A stretch of 64,000 bases of DNA from Rhizobium sophoriradicis (GCF_003939025.1 NZ_RQIH01000007.1:248001-312000), one strand, 5' to 3'; numbered from the stretch's first letter, positions 8,268-17,491 are shown. Made by a program: numbers and translations. Notes: generated by a model not told the origin, from the letters alone.

Positions 8268-8340
8268 CAAGGTAAAACAGGGAGAAAAATCAGACCAATT
8301 CACCGCGTGGAAAACTGTCTGAAATCCAGAGAAAGTCTGG
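8241..8340 (-). ncRNA. Candidate small RNA between the DUF1192 gene and rcdA
   Basis: Read on the minus strand, a promoter-like pair (TTAAGC at 8365-8370 and TATTCA at 8342-8347, 17 bases apart) is followed by a stretch with no good ORF. It contains hairpins CCAGA/TCTGG (8326-8340) and CAGAC/GTCTG (8291-8321). It ends in a strong rho-independent terminator at 8241-8267: an eight-base stem AGAGCCGC/GCGGCTCT with TTTTT downstream. The predicted transcript is about 95-100 bases and ends well before rcdA, so it is not simply the rcdA leader. A perfect CtrA box overlaps the promoter. The exact 5' end is uncertain. Confidence 0.45.
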
Positions 8341-8366
8341 ATGAATACAGTAATACCTTATAAAGC

Positions 8367-8382
8367 TTAATAATTTATTAAC
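8367..8382 (-). promoter_or_regulatory. Perfect CtrA-type box
   Basis: TTAA (8367-8370), seven bases, TTAAC (8378-8382) matches the CtrA consensus exactly on the plus strand; the core is also symmetrical on the minus strand. It overlaps the proposed -35 element (8365-8370) of the candidate small RNA. No plus-strand gene follows, so the minus-strand transcript is the likely target. Confidence 0.55.
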
Positions 8383-8403
8383 ATTGTGCCGAATGAAGAC
8401 TTG

Positions 8404-8426
8404 AGGCAGGCTCATTTTGCCTGCCT
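8404..8426 (-). terminator. Hairpin after the DUF1192 gene
   Basis: Eight-base arms AGGCAGGC and GCCTGCCT surround a 7-base loop, 30 bases beyond the DUF1192 stop codon. There is no T run on the minus strand, so it may be a weak terminator or a processing/stability hairpin. Confidence 0.4.
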
Positions 8427-8456
8427 ATGGTCTTGTTTTTCGCGGCTTTTAACCGA

Positions 8457-8648
8457 TCATGAGCGGAAGAAGCTTTCAGCCGCCTGCCGTCCGGAGGCTT
8501 TGAGGGCGGCTTCGGCTTCGAGCCGGGCGATCTCTGCTTTCAGCAATTCCACCCGTGCCTTCAGCTCATCCACCGACAGCAGGGAGAGATCGGCGCCGAC
8601 CTCGTGGGCGGTTTTCTTCTGCGGCCTGTCGTCATCGATAAAGCTCAT
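8457..8648 (-). CDS. DUF1192 small protein
   Basis: This 63-residue protein starts MSFIDDDRPQKK and ends in a short coiled coil (SVDELKARVELLKAEIARLE). That is the usual DUF1192 pattern: an acidic N-terminal phrase followed by one heptad-rich helix. A strong GGAGGAG precedes the ATG. Genes of this family commonly lie near rcdA in Rhizobiales, as here. Function is unknown; the helix suggests it binds a partner protein. Confidence 0.85.
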   Translation of the reverse strand: MSFIDDDRPQKKTAHEVGADLSLLSVDELKARVELLKAEIARLEAEAALKASGRQAAESFFRS

Positions 8649-8803
8649 TGGTTCTCCTCCGTGCTGTTGGCAACATGATGCCGGAAAATACAGGCGATAC
8701 GGAATCGAGATTTAGGCCGATCTGGCGCAAGTCCACCCGTACCAAGAGCATTTCTGGTTTGGCGAGCCACGGAGCAAATCGCGGGCGCGGTTTGCGGGAC
8801 GCT

Positions 8804-10084
8804 CTATCCGAACTTTACAGCGGAATCGCCGCTTTCGGGAGACTTGCCGGTGCCGCGATCGGCGAGCGACATGCTTTGCGGCGTCAGCATCGGCGAAGTG
8901 CCGGTCGGGATCGTCGTATAGGCGTCGCGGTCGCTGGCCGGGACGGCGGCGCGGATGCGGCTTCTGATAATGGCATAAACGGTAATCAGCACATGGGCGA
9001 CGGCGGTGACCAGGAACAGCGCGTGCGGGGTGATGACCGACATCACGGGGCCGCCGAGCGTCGGGCCTATGACGGTGCCGATGCCGTAGAGCAGCAGCAG
9101 TCCGCCGGAGACCTTGACGAAATCCTCCGATGCCGCGAAGTCGTTCGCGTGAGCGACGGCGATCGGGTAGAGCGTATTGGCCACCGCGCCGTAAAGGACA
9201 ACCAACCCGATCAGCAAGGCGGGCGATGTCGGGTGGAGCATGAAGATCAGCAGGCCGGCGAGGGCGGCGATCGCCGACATGGCGGCGAGCACGTAGCGCC
9301 GGTCGATCCGATCGGAAAGTCGGCCGGCCGGCAGCTGCATCATGGCGCCGGCGAAGATGGTGGCGCTCATCATGACGGCGATGCTGGTGTCGGAAAGACC
9401 GGCGCCGGCTCCGAAGACGGCGCCCAGCGTGCCATAGGCGCCGTTGGCGATGCCGACGAGCAGGATGCCGAGGCAGGAGACGGGCGAATTGCGGTAGAGC
9501 GCCGGCAGGTCGAGGCGAACGGCCTTCAGCGGCTGCGGCGAGGCGGCGGTCGAAAGCGTCGTCGGCAGCATGGCGATGCAATAGAATATGCCGCAGATCA
9601 TGAACAGCACCGGCGTACGCACGTCCTCGAGCGGGATCATCATCTGGCCGGCGACGACGCCGATCAGCGTGATGCAGATGTAGAGGGAGAATATTGCGCC
9701 GCGGCTTTCGTTGCTCGCACGCTCGTTCAGCCAGCTTTCGATGATCATCGACGTGCCGGCAGTGGAGAAACCGGTGACGGTGCGCAGGACCACCCACCAG
9801 ATTGGATCGATGATGATGCCGCTCACCAGCGCGATGATGGCGATGATCGAGATGAAGCCGGAAAAGGCTCTGACATGGCCGACGCGGCGCACCAGTTTCG
9901 GCGCCACCAGGCAGCCGATGACGAAGCCGCCGGCCCATGAGGTGCCAAGCAGGCCGAGCGTTGTCGTGGTATATCCTTCGATATTACCGCGCACCGGGAG
10001 CAGGATGCCCTGTAGGCCGTTGCCCATGAAAAGGAAGAGCGTGCCAAACAGCAACGCGGCGACGGACAGCAGATTTCTCTTCAT
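8804..10084 (-). CDS. MFS transporter
   Basis: This 426-residue membrane protein has about twelve hydrophobic helices and the MFS loop signature GRLSDRIDRRYV between helices 8 and 9. The start ATG follows CTGGGG. Helix 1 begins at about residue 7. A polar tail of about 35 residues follows the last helix. It resembles the YcaD-like sugar or drug efflux branch, in which ESWLNERA follows helix 4, but the substrate cannot be inferred. It is transcribed away from the small membrane-protein gene at 10257. Confidence 0.85.
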   Translation of the reverse strand: MKRNLLSVAALLFGTLFLFMGNGLQGILLPVRGNIEGYTTTTLGLLGTSWAGGFVIGCLVAPKLVRRVGHVRAFSGFISIIAIIALVSGIIIDPIWWVVLRTVTGFSTAGTSMIIESWLNERASNESRGAIFSLYICITLIGVVAGQMMIPLEDVRTPVLFMICGIFYCIAMLPTTLSTAASPQPLKAVRLDLPALYRNSPVSCLGILLVGIANGAYGTLGAVFGAGAGLSDTSIAVMMSATIFAGAMMQLPAGRLSDRIDRRYVLAAMSAIAALAGLLIFMLHPTSPALLIGLVVLYGAVANTLYPIAVAHANDFAASEDFVKVSGGLLLLYGIGTVIGPTLGGPVMSVITPHALFLVTAVAHVLITVYAIIRSRIRAAVPASDRDAYTTIPTGTSPMLTPQSMSLADRGTGKSPESGDSAVKFG

Positions 10085-10256
10085 TTCCCCAGCTCGGTCT
10101 CAGCAATTGTAAACGGACATAAGGCGAGACCTGCGTCTGGCCAGCCTCAAGATGATTGATTGTGCCCCGGAATCTCTTTACGGCGTGTCGAGATCCTCTT
10201 GTTCGCGCGGAAAAATGTCCGTCCTGTGACATTCCGAAAAACGGAAAAAATAAAGC

Positions 10257-10421
10257 ATGACAAAGCTGATAGCCTTGCTGCTCATGCTTGCCATGGCGAT
10301 ACAGGTGATCAAGCCGCTCGGGTTCCCCGGCCTCCGGCGGCGCATGGATTTCTGGAAGATCGCGCTCATCGCCTTCGGTGTCTGGGCCGTGGCGCTCTTG
10401 TCGCGCGACTTCCTGATGTAA
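10257..10421 (+). CDS. Small hypothetical membrane protein (54 residues)
   Basis: A clean ORF of 54 codons starts MTKLIALLLMLAMAIQVIKP and ends LLSRDFLM. It has two predicted hydrophobic helices, at about residues 3-19 and 33-49, separated by a basic loop (GLRRRMDF). The stop lies 22 bases before the convergent stop of the phzF-like gene. Codon use is typical for the region (strong G/C at third positions), which supports a real gene. I do not recognise a named family; similar short two-helix proteins are common in rhizobial genomes. Confidence 0.6.
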   Translation: MTKLIALLLMLAMAIQVIKPLGFPGLRRRMDFWKIALIAFGVWAVALLSRDFLM

Positions 10422-10443
10422 GCCCGCACTCCATCCCGGATCG

Positions 10444-11367
10444 TCAGTCCTGCAGGATGATTTCTCCGCGCATGACGGAAACGCAGCGTCCCGAGATGAC
10501 GACATCGGTGACGATGCCCCGCGATTTCACGACATCAAGGGCAATGATACTGCGGCGGCCCATTTCAACGCCTTGTTCGATGGTGATGCGGACGTCCATA
10601 TCGGCTTCCGGCGCAAGCGACACGAGATAGGCGCCGAGTGCGGCCGAAGCGCTGCCGGTGGCCGGGTCCTTGGGCACGTTGTCGAGGGGCGCGAACATGC
10701 GGGCGCGAATGTTCCACGGGTTCTCGGCCGATCTGGCATAGACAAAGAGCGAGAAGTCGTGGCCGCTCGTCGTATGGCGGCCTGCGGCCGCCTGGAAGCC
10801 GGCGAGGTTCGGGCGGGCGGCGGCCAGGGTTTCGAGCCCCTTCAATTCGGCGACGGCGAAATTCAGGCCGACGGAGGCAAAGACCGGCGCGTGGGTGGTG
10901 GTGACGACGGCGCTGGGATCGAGCGAGATGCAACGGGCGACGGTTTCCTCGGCAATAGTATCGCCGACCGTCAGCGGCCGCGGCGCGCGGATGGCGGTGG
11001 CCTCGATCTGTCCGTGGCTGCGTTTCAGGTCGACTTCGACGATGCCGGCCTTTTCCTCGAAGCGCAGCCTGTCGCCGACCGGCTTGCCGAAGATCTCCGC
11101 CTGCCGGCCGAGCACATAGGCGGTGCCGACATTCGGATGGCCGGCGAAGGGTATTTCCATCGTCGGCGTGAAGATGCGCACGCGGGCCGAATTCCGCGGA
11201 TCTTCCGGCGGCAGGACGAAGGTGACTTCGGAATAGTTGAACTCGGTGGCGATCTTCTGCATCGCCGCATCGCTCAAGCCCCGGGCATCGGAAATGACGG
11301 CAAGCGGATTGCCCTCGAAGCGGGTGGACGTGAAGACGTCGACGGTGACGTAGGAGAGGGTGTTCAT
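10444..11367 (-). CDS. PhzF-family isomerase-like protein
   Basis: This 307-residue protein carries the PhzF family markers: FEGNPLAVI near residue 17, FAGHPNVGTAYVL near 75 and DPATGSASAALG near 240. The family folds like diaminopimelate epimerase, as two similar halves with the active site between them. In phenazine producers PhzF isomerises a chorismate-derived intermediate. Rhizobia lack the rest of the phenazine pathway here, so the true substrate is unknown. The ATG follows GGAG. It is a single gene with no obvious partner. Confidence 0.92.
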   Translation of the reverse strand: MNTLSYVTVDVFTSTRFEGNPLAVISDARGLSDAAMQKIATEFNYSEVTFVLPPEDPRNSARVRIFTPTMEIPFAGHPNVGTAYVLGRQAEIFGKPVGDRLRFEEKAGIVEVDLKRSHGQIEATAIRAPRPLTVGDTIAEETVARCISLDPSAVVTTTHAPVFASVGLNFAVAELKGLETLAAARPNLAGFQAAAGRHTTSGHDFSLFVYARSAENPWNIRARMFAPLDNVPKDPATGSASAALGAYLVSLAPEADMDVRITIEQGVEMGRRSIIALDVVKSRGIVTDVVISGRCVSVMRGEIILQD

Positions 11368-11501
11368 GGCGGCTCCAGTGGTGACGGGCCGTTATGAGTA
11401 AGCATGGTTCTTAAGGGAATGAAGTGGTTTCTTGTCGCCGTGACAATGAGAGGGAAGCGTCTTACGCGCCGAACTTATTGTCCCCGGCGTCTCTCCAAGC
11501 T

Positions 11502-11849
11502 CCCCTCACAAGTCAGTTGAGGCCGTGACATTGTCTGGTTTCGCCAGCGGATGGCGTCGCTGACACGGGCGTGCGCTGTGAATGGTTTCTCGTGCCGACC
11601 CCACGGTCCGTCATGCTTTGCCTTGAGCTTGCCTTGAGCCGAGTATCCACACCGCATCCGTCAGCAGCAGTCGCATGGATCCCAGGCTCAAGGCCTGGGA
11701 TGACGGAGGGTGAGGTTGGCGTTCTCGCCAAACTCGCGGCCGGCGTACACAGGCACACCGCAACGGGTGCTTCATTCGGCCGGCACTCACCATATGCTCC
11801 CTCCTGTGACCTCCGTTGGGCGAAGCCCTAAGGTGCACAGGAATGAGGA
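11502..11849. repeat. Long mosaic repeat, copy A
   Basis: About 350 bases in the spacer between the phzF-like gene and fbaB match, in inverted orientation, the repeat at 61588-61907. Shared blocks include GATCCCAGGCTCAAGGCCTG, CATCCGTCAGCAGCAGTCGC, CGGATGGCGTCGCTGACACG and the CTCATTCCTGTG end module. The rest of the 11368-11917 spacer holds nothing I recognise. Short ORFs within it on both strands have no family resemblance and are not genes. Confidence 0.8.
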
Positions 11850-11917
11850 AGGCGAGGGGACCGGGCGGGAGCGGCAACGCTGCGTTCGCTGCCCCTGCCC
11901 GAATCCCAAGTCCAAAA

Positions 11918-12940
11918 TCAGGCGGCCTGTTCCAGGTCTTTCTTCCAGCTGCCCTTGGCGGCGAGGCTGTTCATCTCGGCGCGGTGGGTGAATTCGCGCT
12001 GGCCGGCGGCGACATTTTCCGGCTTGCCGTTCCAGGTTTTGAGGGCGCTGTCCTGCAGGGCGCGGCCATAGGAGAAAGTGACGAGCCAGGGCAGGTCATG
12101 GCCGTTGATGGCGGAAAGGTGGGCAGTCGCTTCTTCCGTCGTCTGGCCGCCGGAAAGGAAGGCGATGCCGGGAACCGCAGAGGGAACCGTGCGCTTCAGC
12201 ACCCGGACGGTGCGCTCGGCAACTTCCTCGACCGATGCCTTGCGGGCGTTCTTGCCGTCGATGACCATATTCGGCTTCAGGATCATGCCTTCGAGGCTGA
12301 CGCGGGCTTCGGCCAGTTCTTCGAAGACGATGCGCAGGGTGGATTCGGTTACTTCGGCGCAGCGGTCGATATTGTGGTCGCCCGGCTTGCCGTCCATCAG
12401 GCATTCCGGCTCGACGATCGGTACGATCTTGGCTTCCTGGCAGAGAGCTGCATAGCGGGCGAGCGCCTGAGCGTTGGCACGGACCGAGCCGCGGGTCGGC
12501 AGCGAGGACGAGATGGCGATGACGCCGCGCCATTTTGCGAAGCGGGCGCCGGCTTCATAATAGCGGGCAAGGCGCTCGCCGAGGCCGTCGAGGCCTTCGG
12601 TGATGGTTTCGCCGGGGAATTTGGCCATCGGCTTGGCGCCGGTATCGACCTTGATGCCGGGAATGGAACCGGCAGCGCGGATGATGTCGACGAAAGGCGT
12701 GCCGTCGGCGGCCTTCTGGAAAAGCGTCTCTTCGAAAAGGATGACGCCGGAGATATATTTCTTCATCGCCTCGTCGGAGCGGAAGAGCATCTCGCGGTAG
12801 TCGCGGCGGCTGGTTTCGGTCGATTCGAGATTGATCGTGTCGAAACGCTTCTTGATGGTGGAGGTCGATTCGTCAGCCGCAAGCAGTCCCCGGCCGCCCG
12901 CAACCATCTGCACTGCAATGTCTTCCAGTCGTTCGCTCAT
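11918..12940 (-). CDS. fbaB: Class I fructose-bisphosphate aldolase
   Basis: This 340-residue protein contains GLLAADESTSTIKKRF near residue 20, the Schiff-base lysine phrase LEGMILKPNMV near 220 and SGGQTTEEATAHLSAIN near 265, all typical of class I aldolases. It cleaves fructose 1,6-bisphosphate to dihydroxyacetone phosphate and glyceraldehyde 3-phosphate. The start at 12940 (MSERLEDIA) is chosen over the upstream frame start because homology begins there. It is transcribed alone. A 13-base inverted repeat about 95-125 bases upstream may be an operator. In the cell it works with pgk, gap and tkt, encoded next on the same strand. Confidence 0.96.
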   Translation of the reverse strand: MSERLEDIAVQMVAGGRGLLAADESTSTIKKRFDTINLESTETSRRDYREMLFRSDEAMKKYISGVILFEETLFQKAADGTPFVDIIRAAGSIPGIKVDTGAKPMAKFPGETITEGLDGLGERLARYYEAGARFAKWRGVIAISSSLPTRGSVRANAQALARYAALCQEAKIVPIVEPECLMDGKPGDHNIDRCAEVTESTLRIVFEELAEARVSLEGMILKPNMVIDGKNARKASVEEVAERTVRVLKRTVPSAVPGIAFLSGGQTTEEATAHLSAINGHDLPWLVTFSYGRALQDSALKTWNGKPENVAAGQREFTHRAEMNSLAAKGSWKKDLEQAA

Positions 12941-13031
12941 TCGATCTCTCCACAGCGTTAACATCGGCGGTTTAAGAATATAGGACGGCGATAACAGAAG
13001 TTTATAGTGAGGAAAATGGAAGGCTAAGTCA

Positions 13032-13064
13032 TTGAAACGATTGAAATCAATTCAATCGTTTGAA
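13032..13064. promoter_or_regulatory. Inverted repeat upstream of fbaB, likely operator
   Basis: Arms TTGAAACGATTGA (13032-13044) and TCAATCGTTTGAA (13052-13064) pair at 12 of 13 positions around a 7-base spacer. It lies 92-124 bases before the fbaB start and after the pgk terminator. It is AT-rich compared with its surroundings. The spacing fits a dimeric regulator, for example of the LacI or RpiR type. The identity is not known. Confidence 0.5.
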
Positions 13065-13091
13065 AAATGGGATTTTTTCCAGCCCTTGGGC

Positions 13092-13126
13092 AAAAGACCG
13101 CGGAAGGCTCCTCGCCACCGCGGTCT
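13092..13126 (-). terminator. pgk terminator
   Basis: A nine-base perfect stem AGACCGCGG / CCGCGGTCT with a 14-base loop is followed on the minus strand by TTTTG. It is 97 bases after the pgk stop. An additional GC-rich inverted repeat lies nearer the stop at about 13160-13190. Confidence 0.75.
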
Positions 13127-13223
13127 ATCCACATGTAAAACCTGCCAAATTGCCTTAGCGGCGCCGCACCGCCTATTGCAAGGTGCGACGCCGGATGCTT
13201 TTTTCGCGCCAAGGCGCTCGGTC

Positions 13224-14426
13224 TTATCTGGCGGCGTTGAGGACGGCGACGCCGGGGAGTTCCTTGCCTTCCATCCATTCGAGGAAGGCGCCACCGGCGG
13301 TCGAGACATAGGTGAAATCGTCGGCAACGCCGGCATGGTTGAGCGCGGAGACGGTGTCGCCACCGCCGGCAACCGAGGTGAGCTTTCCGGCTGCAGTGCG
13401 CTCAGCGGCGTATTTCGCGGCAGCAACCGTTGCGGTGTCGAAGGGCTCGATTTCGAAGGCGCCGAGCGGCCCGTTCCAGACGAGCGTTGCGGCGCGCTCG
13501 ATCCAGGCGTTGATAGCCTCGACCGATTTCGGCCCGACGTCGAGCACCATGGCATCGGCGGGAATGGCGTCGATATCGACTATCTCGTTGGCGGCACCCG
13601 CCTTAAATTCGCGGGCGACGACGCCGTCCTCCGGCAGGATGATGGCGCAGCCTGATGTCGCCGCCTCGATCATGATCTGCTTGGCGGTTTCGGCAAGATC
13701 ATGCTCGCAGAGCGACTTGCCGACATTGGTGCCGCGGGCGGCGATAAATGTGTTGGCCATGCCGCCGCCGATGACCAGCGCGTCGACCTTCTTCACCAGG
13801 TTCATCAGGAGGTCGATCTTGGTGGAGACCTTGGCGCCGCCGACGATGGCGACCACCGGGCGGGCCGGGGCGCCGAGGCCCTTTTCCAGTGCTTCCAGTT
13901 CGGCCTGCATGGTGCGGCCGGCATAGGCCGGCAGATGGTGAGCAAGGCCCTCGGTCGAGGCATGGGCGCGATGAGCGGCGGAGAAGGCGTCGTTGACATA
14001 AATATCGCCGTTGGCGGCAAGCGCCTTGGTGAAGTCGGGCTCGTTCTTCTCCTCGCCTTTGTGGAAGCGGGTGTTTTCCATCAGCAGGATATCGCCGTCA
14101 TTCATCGCGGCGACGGCCGAGGCGGCGGCCTCGCCGATGCAGTCGGAGGCAGTCAGCACGGCATGATCGAGCACTTCCTCGACGGAAGGGGCGATCAGCG
14201 ACAGCGACAGTTCCGGCGACGGGCCATCCTTCGGCCGGCCGAAATGGGCGAGCAGGATCACCTTGGCGCCCTTGTCGGACAATTCGAGGATCGTCGGCGC
14301 CACACGCTCGATGCGTGTCGTATCGGTGACCTTGCCATCCTTGACCGGAACGTTGAGGTCGACGCGGACGAGCACGCGCTTGCCGCTGAGGTCGGAAAGA
14401 TCGTCGAGGGTCTTGAAAGCAGGCAT
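13224..14426 (-). CDS. pgk: Phosphoglycerate kinase
   Basis: This 400-residue protein begins [20 protein letters not shown] and contains [30 protein letters not shown] and GGGDTVSAL, the substrate- and nucleotide-binding motifs of PGK. It catalyses ATP formation from 1,3-bisphosphoglycerate. The start at 14426 is used because the 48 residues of the longer open frame are unlike the family. It ends in a clear terminator. The stop of the antiporter gene lies 70 bases upstream, so read-through is possible, but its own promoter is likelier. Confidence 0.97.
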   Translation of the reverse strand: MPAFKTLDDLSDLSGKRVLVRVDLNVPVKDGKVTDTTRIERVAPTILELSDKGAKVILLAHFGRPKDGPSPELSLSLIAPSVEEVLDHAVLTASDCIGEAAASAVAAMNDGDILLMENTRFHKGEEKNEPDFTKALAANGDIYVNDAFSAAHRAHASTEGLAHHLPAYAGRTMQAELEALEKGLGAPARPVVAIVGGAKVSTKIDLLMNLVKKVDALVIGGGMANTFIAARGTNVGKSLCEHDLAETAKQIMIEAATSGCAIILPEDGVVAREFKAGAANEIVDIDAIPADAMVLDVGPKSVEAINAWIERAATLVWNGPLGAFEIEPFDTATVAAAKYAAERTAAGKLTSVAGGGDTVSALNHAGVADDFTYVSTAGGAFLEWMEGKELPGVAVLNAAR

Positions 14427-14496
14427 GGGGAGGATCCAGTCTTGGTTGGCGGGAGTTGCGCCGACCATAGCAAGGATCATTCGAGACGCAAGGCGT

Positions 14497-16371
14497 TCAA
14501 CGGCCGTTTTCGCGTCTGGCTTCCTCGCGTCCGGCCGATGCTTTCGGCGCGTTTTCGGAGGCCGCCGCATCGCGGTTCCGGCGTCCCTTCAGCCGGTCGC
14601 GGATGCGCTGGATGATGTCCTTGAGATTGATGAAGATCGGCAGAGTGATTGCCGGTTCGACCGCTTCGAGCGACATGCCGACGGAGGTGACGTGGTCGTG
14701 CTCGTCGAGATCGCGGACGATGAGAATGATCGAGCCGAGACGGACGCGGTCGGCATAATCGGCCTTGCCGCCGAGGCGCTGGCGCATCAATTCGGCGATC
14801 GTCAGGCCCTTTTCGGATTCGTTGAGCAGGCCGGGACCGTAGGCGGCGTCGAGATCGGCGGCGGGGCGGGCAGGCGAGAGCGCGAAGGCACCGAAGAATT
14901 CGGCATCGTCTTCGTCCACCGGTGCACGGCTGGCGAAGAGCCGGTCGAGCAGGCGGGAATAGCTCGGTACGATGAAAAGATAGACGAGATCGTTCTCGCG
15001 CAGCCGCCCGGCATATTGATAGCGCATCGATTTGCCGTCGCGGATGACAAGCGAGGGGGTTGCCCAGCGAGGAATGCGCTCGCCGCGTAGCACAGGACTA
15101 TCCTTGATGACGCGATAGGAGAGCAGTTCGTGGTTGGCGGCACCCGGCAGGTCGACCTCGACCTTGTCGACGGCGCCGATGCGCGGCGGAATGATCAGGC
15201 CGAGCTTCTTGGCAACCGGTTTGATCGTCCAGCCCTGGAGCAGCAGCGAGACCAGCACGATGATGAAGGCCGTGTTGAAGAAGATCTGGCCGTTTTCCAG
15301 CCCGCCGAGGATCGGCATGATGGCGAGCAGGATGGAGACGGCGCCGCGCAGACCGACCCAGGCGACGAAACCGATTTCCTGCTGGGTGTAATCAAAGGGA
15401 AGCAGCGACAGCCAAATCGCCAGCGGCCGGGCGATGAAGATCAGGAAGAGGGCGAGCAGGATGGCCGGCACGATGATCACCGGGAATTGCGACGGCGTGG
15501 CGAGCAGGCCGAGCACCAGGAACATGATGATCTGCGCGAGCCAGGTCATGCCGTCCTGAAAGCGCTTGATGGTGCCGATCGCCTGCATCTTGCGGTTTCC
15601 GGCGTAGATGCCGGCGACGTAAACGGCAAGGAAGCCGCTGCCGCCGACCGCGCCGGTAAAGGAGAAGACGAGAAGGGCGAGAGCCAGCACGAAGATCGGC
15701 GTCAGGCCGCGATCGGTATCGAGCTTGCTGACGATCAGCACGATCATCATGCCGCCGAGCAGGCCGAGGATGACGCCAAGGCCCATCTGCTGCACGAACA
15801 TGGCGAGCATGCCGATATTGATGCCGGCATAACGCTCGCCGCTCGCCAGCACTTCGACAAGGGCGATGGTGAGGAAGATCGCCATCGGATCATTGGTGCC
15901 GGATTCGACTTCGAGCGTCGAGCGCACCTTGTCGCGGATATTGATGCCGCCGATGCGCAGCAGGAAGAAGACGGCGGCGGCATCCGTCGAGGCCACGATC
16001 GAGCCGAGCAGCAGACCTTCCAGCCAGGTGAAATTCAAAAGCCACATGGCGGCGACGGCAAAGAGCGAGGCGGTGATCAGCACACCGACAGAGGCGAGCG
16101 TGAGAGAGGGAACGGCCGCGAGCCGGAAGGCCTGCATCGGTGTACCGAAGCCGGAATCGAACAGGATGACCGCGAGCGCTATGGAGCCGAGAATATAGGC
16201 GAGATAGTTGTTGCTGAACTCGATGCCAAGGCCATCGACGCCGGCGGCAAGGCCGATCATCAGGAACAGCAGCAGCAGCGGCGCGCCGAAGCGGAAGGCG
16301 AGAAGGCTGGAAAAAGCGGCCATAAGCACGAGCGCCGTCGCAACCAGCACCACGATATAGAACGCTTCCAT
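14497..16371 (-). CDS. K+/H+ antiporter, NhaP2/CvrA type
   Basis: This 624-residue protein has about 13 hydrophobic helices in residues 1-400, including the CPA1 phrases [13 protein letters not shown] near 125 and [11 protein letters not shown] near 152. Those acidic and polar residues line the ion path. A TrkA-C-like regulatory domain follows at about 410-490, and a CorC/HlyC-like domain near the C-terminus at about 530-605. This arrangement is typical of NhaP2-type potassium/proton antiporters of the inner membrane. The start ATG follows AAAGGGG. It is a single gene between pgk and the 59-residue gene. Confidence 0.9.
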   Translation of the reverse strand: MEAFYIVVLVATALVLMAAFSSLLAFRFGAPLLLLFLMIGLAAGVDGLGIEFSNNYLAYILGSIALAVILFDSGFGTPMQAFRLAAVPSLTLASVGVLITASLFAVAAMWLLNFTWLEGLLLGSIVASTDAAAVFFLLRIGGINIRDKVRSTLEVESGTNDPMAIFLTIALVEVLASGERYAGINIGMLAMFVQQMGLGVILGLLGGMMIVLIVSKLDTDRGLTPIFVLALALLVFSFTGAVGGSGFLAVYVAGIYAGNRKMQAIGTIKRFQDGMTWLAQIIMFLVLGLLATPSQFPVIIVPAILLALFLIFIARPLAIWLSLLPFDYTQQEIGFVAWVGLRGAVSILLAIMPILGGLENGQIFFNTAFIIVLVSLLLQGWTIKPVAKKLGLIIPPRIGAVDKVEVDLPGAANHELLSYRVIKDSPVLRGERIPRWATPSLVIRDGKSMRYQYAGRLRENDLVYLFIVPSYSRLLDRLFASRAPVDEDDAEFFGAFALSPARPAADLDAAYGPGLLNESEKGLTIAELMRQRLGGKADYADRVRLGSIILIVRDLDEHDHVTSVGMSLEAVEPAITLPIFINLKDIIQRIRDRLKGRRNRDAAASENAPKASAGREEARRENGR

Positions 16372-16751
16372 GCCCGCCCCTTTCTACTTCGCGGATATGG
16401 CCACCCTCCGGCCGATCCGTCTATTTCCACCCTCCACAACGCGCGTCGGTCCATCAGTAAACGGCAAAACGGCAGAGAAGGGTAGGCCTTGCGGCTTAAC
16501 CTCGTCTCGTGCTGCATCATGCTGCTGAACGACCGCCGGACGGCGACCGACACGGAAATGCTACGGGAGAAATTCTCTACAAAGAATGTATAAGCAAATC
16601 AGGCAAGAGCAGGGCGAAAGCCAGGAAGATCGATTTTTCCTGCCGTTATCTGCGAATGGCGACGGGATAAGGCACGCTTCTGCGTTCACGCGCCCCGTTC
16701 GTCTTGCCCGATGACGGGAGGAGGGGATTGCAGCGCCGGATTGAGCGAGTG
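16372..16751. other. Intergenic spacer with no recognised gene
   Basis: These 380 bases carry the promoter region of the antiporter at one end and the 3' flank of a 59-residue gene at the other. I see no ORF with family resemblance, no convincing terminator and no repeat copy. A weak AT-rich patch around 16560-16620 may hold the promoter. Confidence 0.4.
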
Positions 16752-16931
16752 CTATCCCAACACTGCCTGAAGTATGATGACGGCGAGAAACGCAAGGCCG
16801 ATCGCCGCGACAAAACGGATCACCAGACGATCAGCCTTTGCCAGCACGGCAGGTCGGACGTCCCGCTTGGGATGAAACCGCTGCCGTCGCTTGAGGCTGG
16901 TGTGGGACAAGCGTTTTTGCGGCTCTGCCAT
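16752..16931 (-). CDS. Small hypothetical membrane protein (59 residues)
   Basis: A clean 59-codon ORF begins MAEPQKRLSHTSLKRRQRFH. It has a strongly basic first 35 residues and one hydrophobic helix at about residues 38-57 near the C-terminus (VAAIGLAFLAVIILQAVLG). That suggests a tail-anchored inner-membrane protein with a cytoplasmic basic domain. Codon use fits the region. I recognise no family. Confidence 0.5.
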   Translation of the reverse strand: MAEPQKRLSHTSLKRRQRFHPKRDVRPAVLAKADRLVIRFVAAIGLAFLAVIILQAVLG

Positions 16932-17062
16932 TTATCGCCTCCGCTTGGGTCATTTCAGCCTCAGTCTATCACGATTGGACAGCGGATTGCCAACCGTGAT
17001 TCCATCCTGGCGGCCACCGAACCCGTCGCTTCGAAGCGGCTTTCAAAACAGGGAGACGATGC

Positions 17063-17377
17063 TCAGTCTGAGGTGTCGTCACCATCGTCAGTCAGATCCT
17101 CGACCGGAACCAGGAAAACGACGAATTCGTCGTCGATGGTCCTTTGCGGATCGTCATCGAATTCATAGGCGTGCTCGACTTCACTGGCTTCCTCGGCGGT
17201 CGCCTTGCGCAGGCTGAGCGCGGCCTTGCGGTCCCACAGGGGCTTGCCCTCGGACTCCAGGATGGTCAGGTCGTCGCGAAAATCTTCCGCCTCGAAGAAA
17301 TGCGTCGCCTGCTCATGGTTTTTCGAGCGAAAGCTGGCAATGGCGCGGCCGGCGATCTCAACGGTAAAGTAATCCAT
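17063..17377 (-). CDS. Conserved-type hypothetical protein, 104 residues
   Basis: The protein starts MDYFTVEIAGRAIASFRSKN and is acidic throughout, ending DLTDDGDDTSD. It looks soluble, with a small mixed alpha-beta domain in residues 1-75 and a disordered acidic tail. The ATG is preceded by GGGGAGAG. The plausible start, RBS and codon bias support a real gene. I do not recognise a family. It lies upstream of the 59-residue gene on the same strand, 131 bases away. Confidence 0.65.
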   Translation of the reverse strand: MDYFTVEIAGRAIASFRSKNHEQATHFFEAEDFRDDLTILESEGKPLWDRKAALSLRKATAEEASEVEHAYEFDDDPQRTIDDEFVVFLVPVEDLTDDGDDTSD

Positions 17378-17467
17378 GCATCTCTCCCCATCTGCCCGGC
17401 CGCGATGCGGTTAGGGCTTGGCGCACCATATCAGGTTTTGCAATCGATCCGGCGTGGCGCCTATAAC

Positions 17468-17491
17468 AAAACGGCCCGGTTTCCCGGGCCG
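17468..17491 (-). terminator. gap terminator
   Basis: Read on the minus strand, an eight-base stem CGGCCCGG/CCGGGCCG with a 4-base loop is followed by TTTT. It lies 26 bases after the gap stop. Confidence 0.85.

Noticed and set aside
8648..9940. 430-residue plus-strand ORF
   Set aside because: It lies opposite the MFS gene, is rich in Gly, Asp, Arg and His, and resembles no family. It is a GC-rich shadow frame.
11571..11831. Short ORFs in the 11.4-11.9 kb spacer
   Set aside because: They lie in mosaic repeat copy A, are frame-dependent on palindromes and have no family resemblance.
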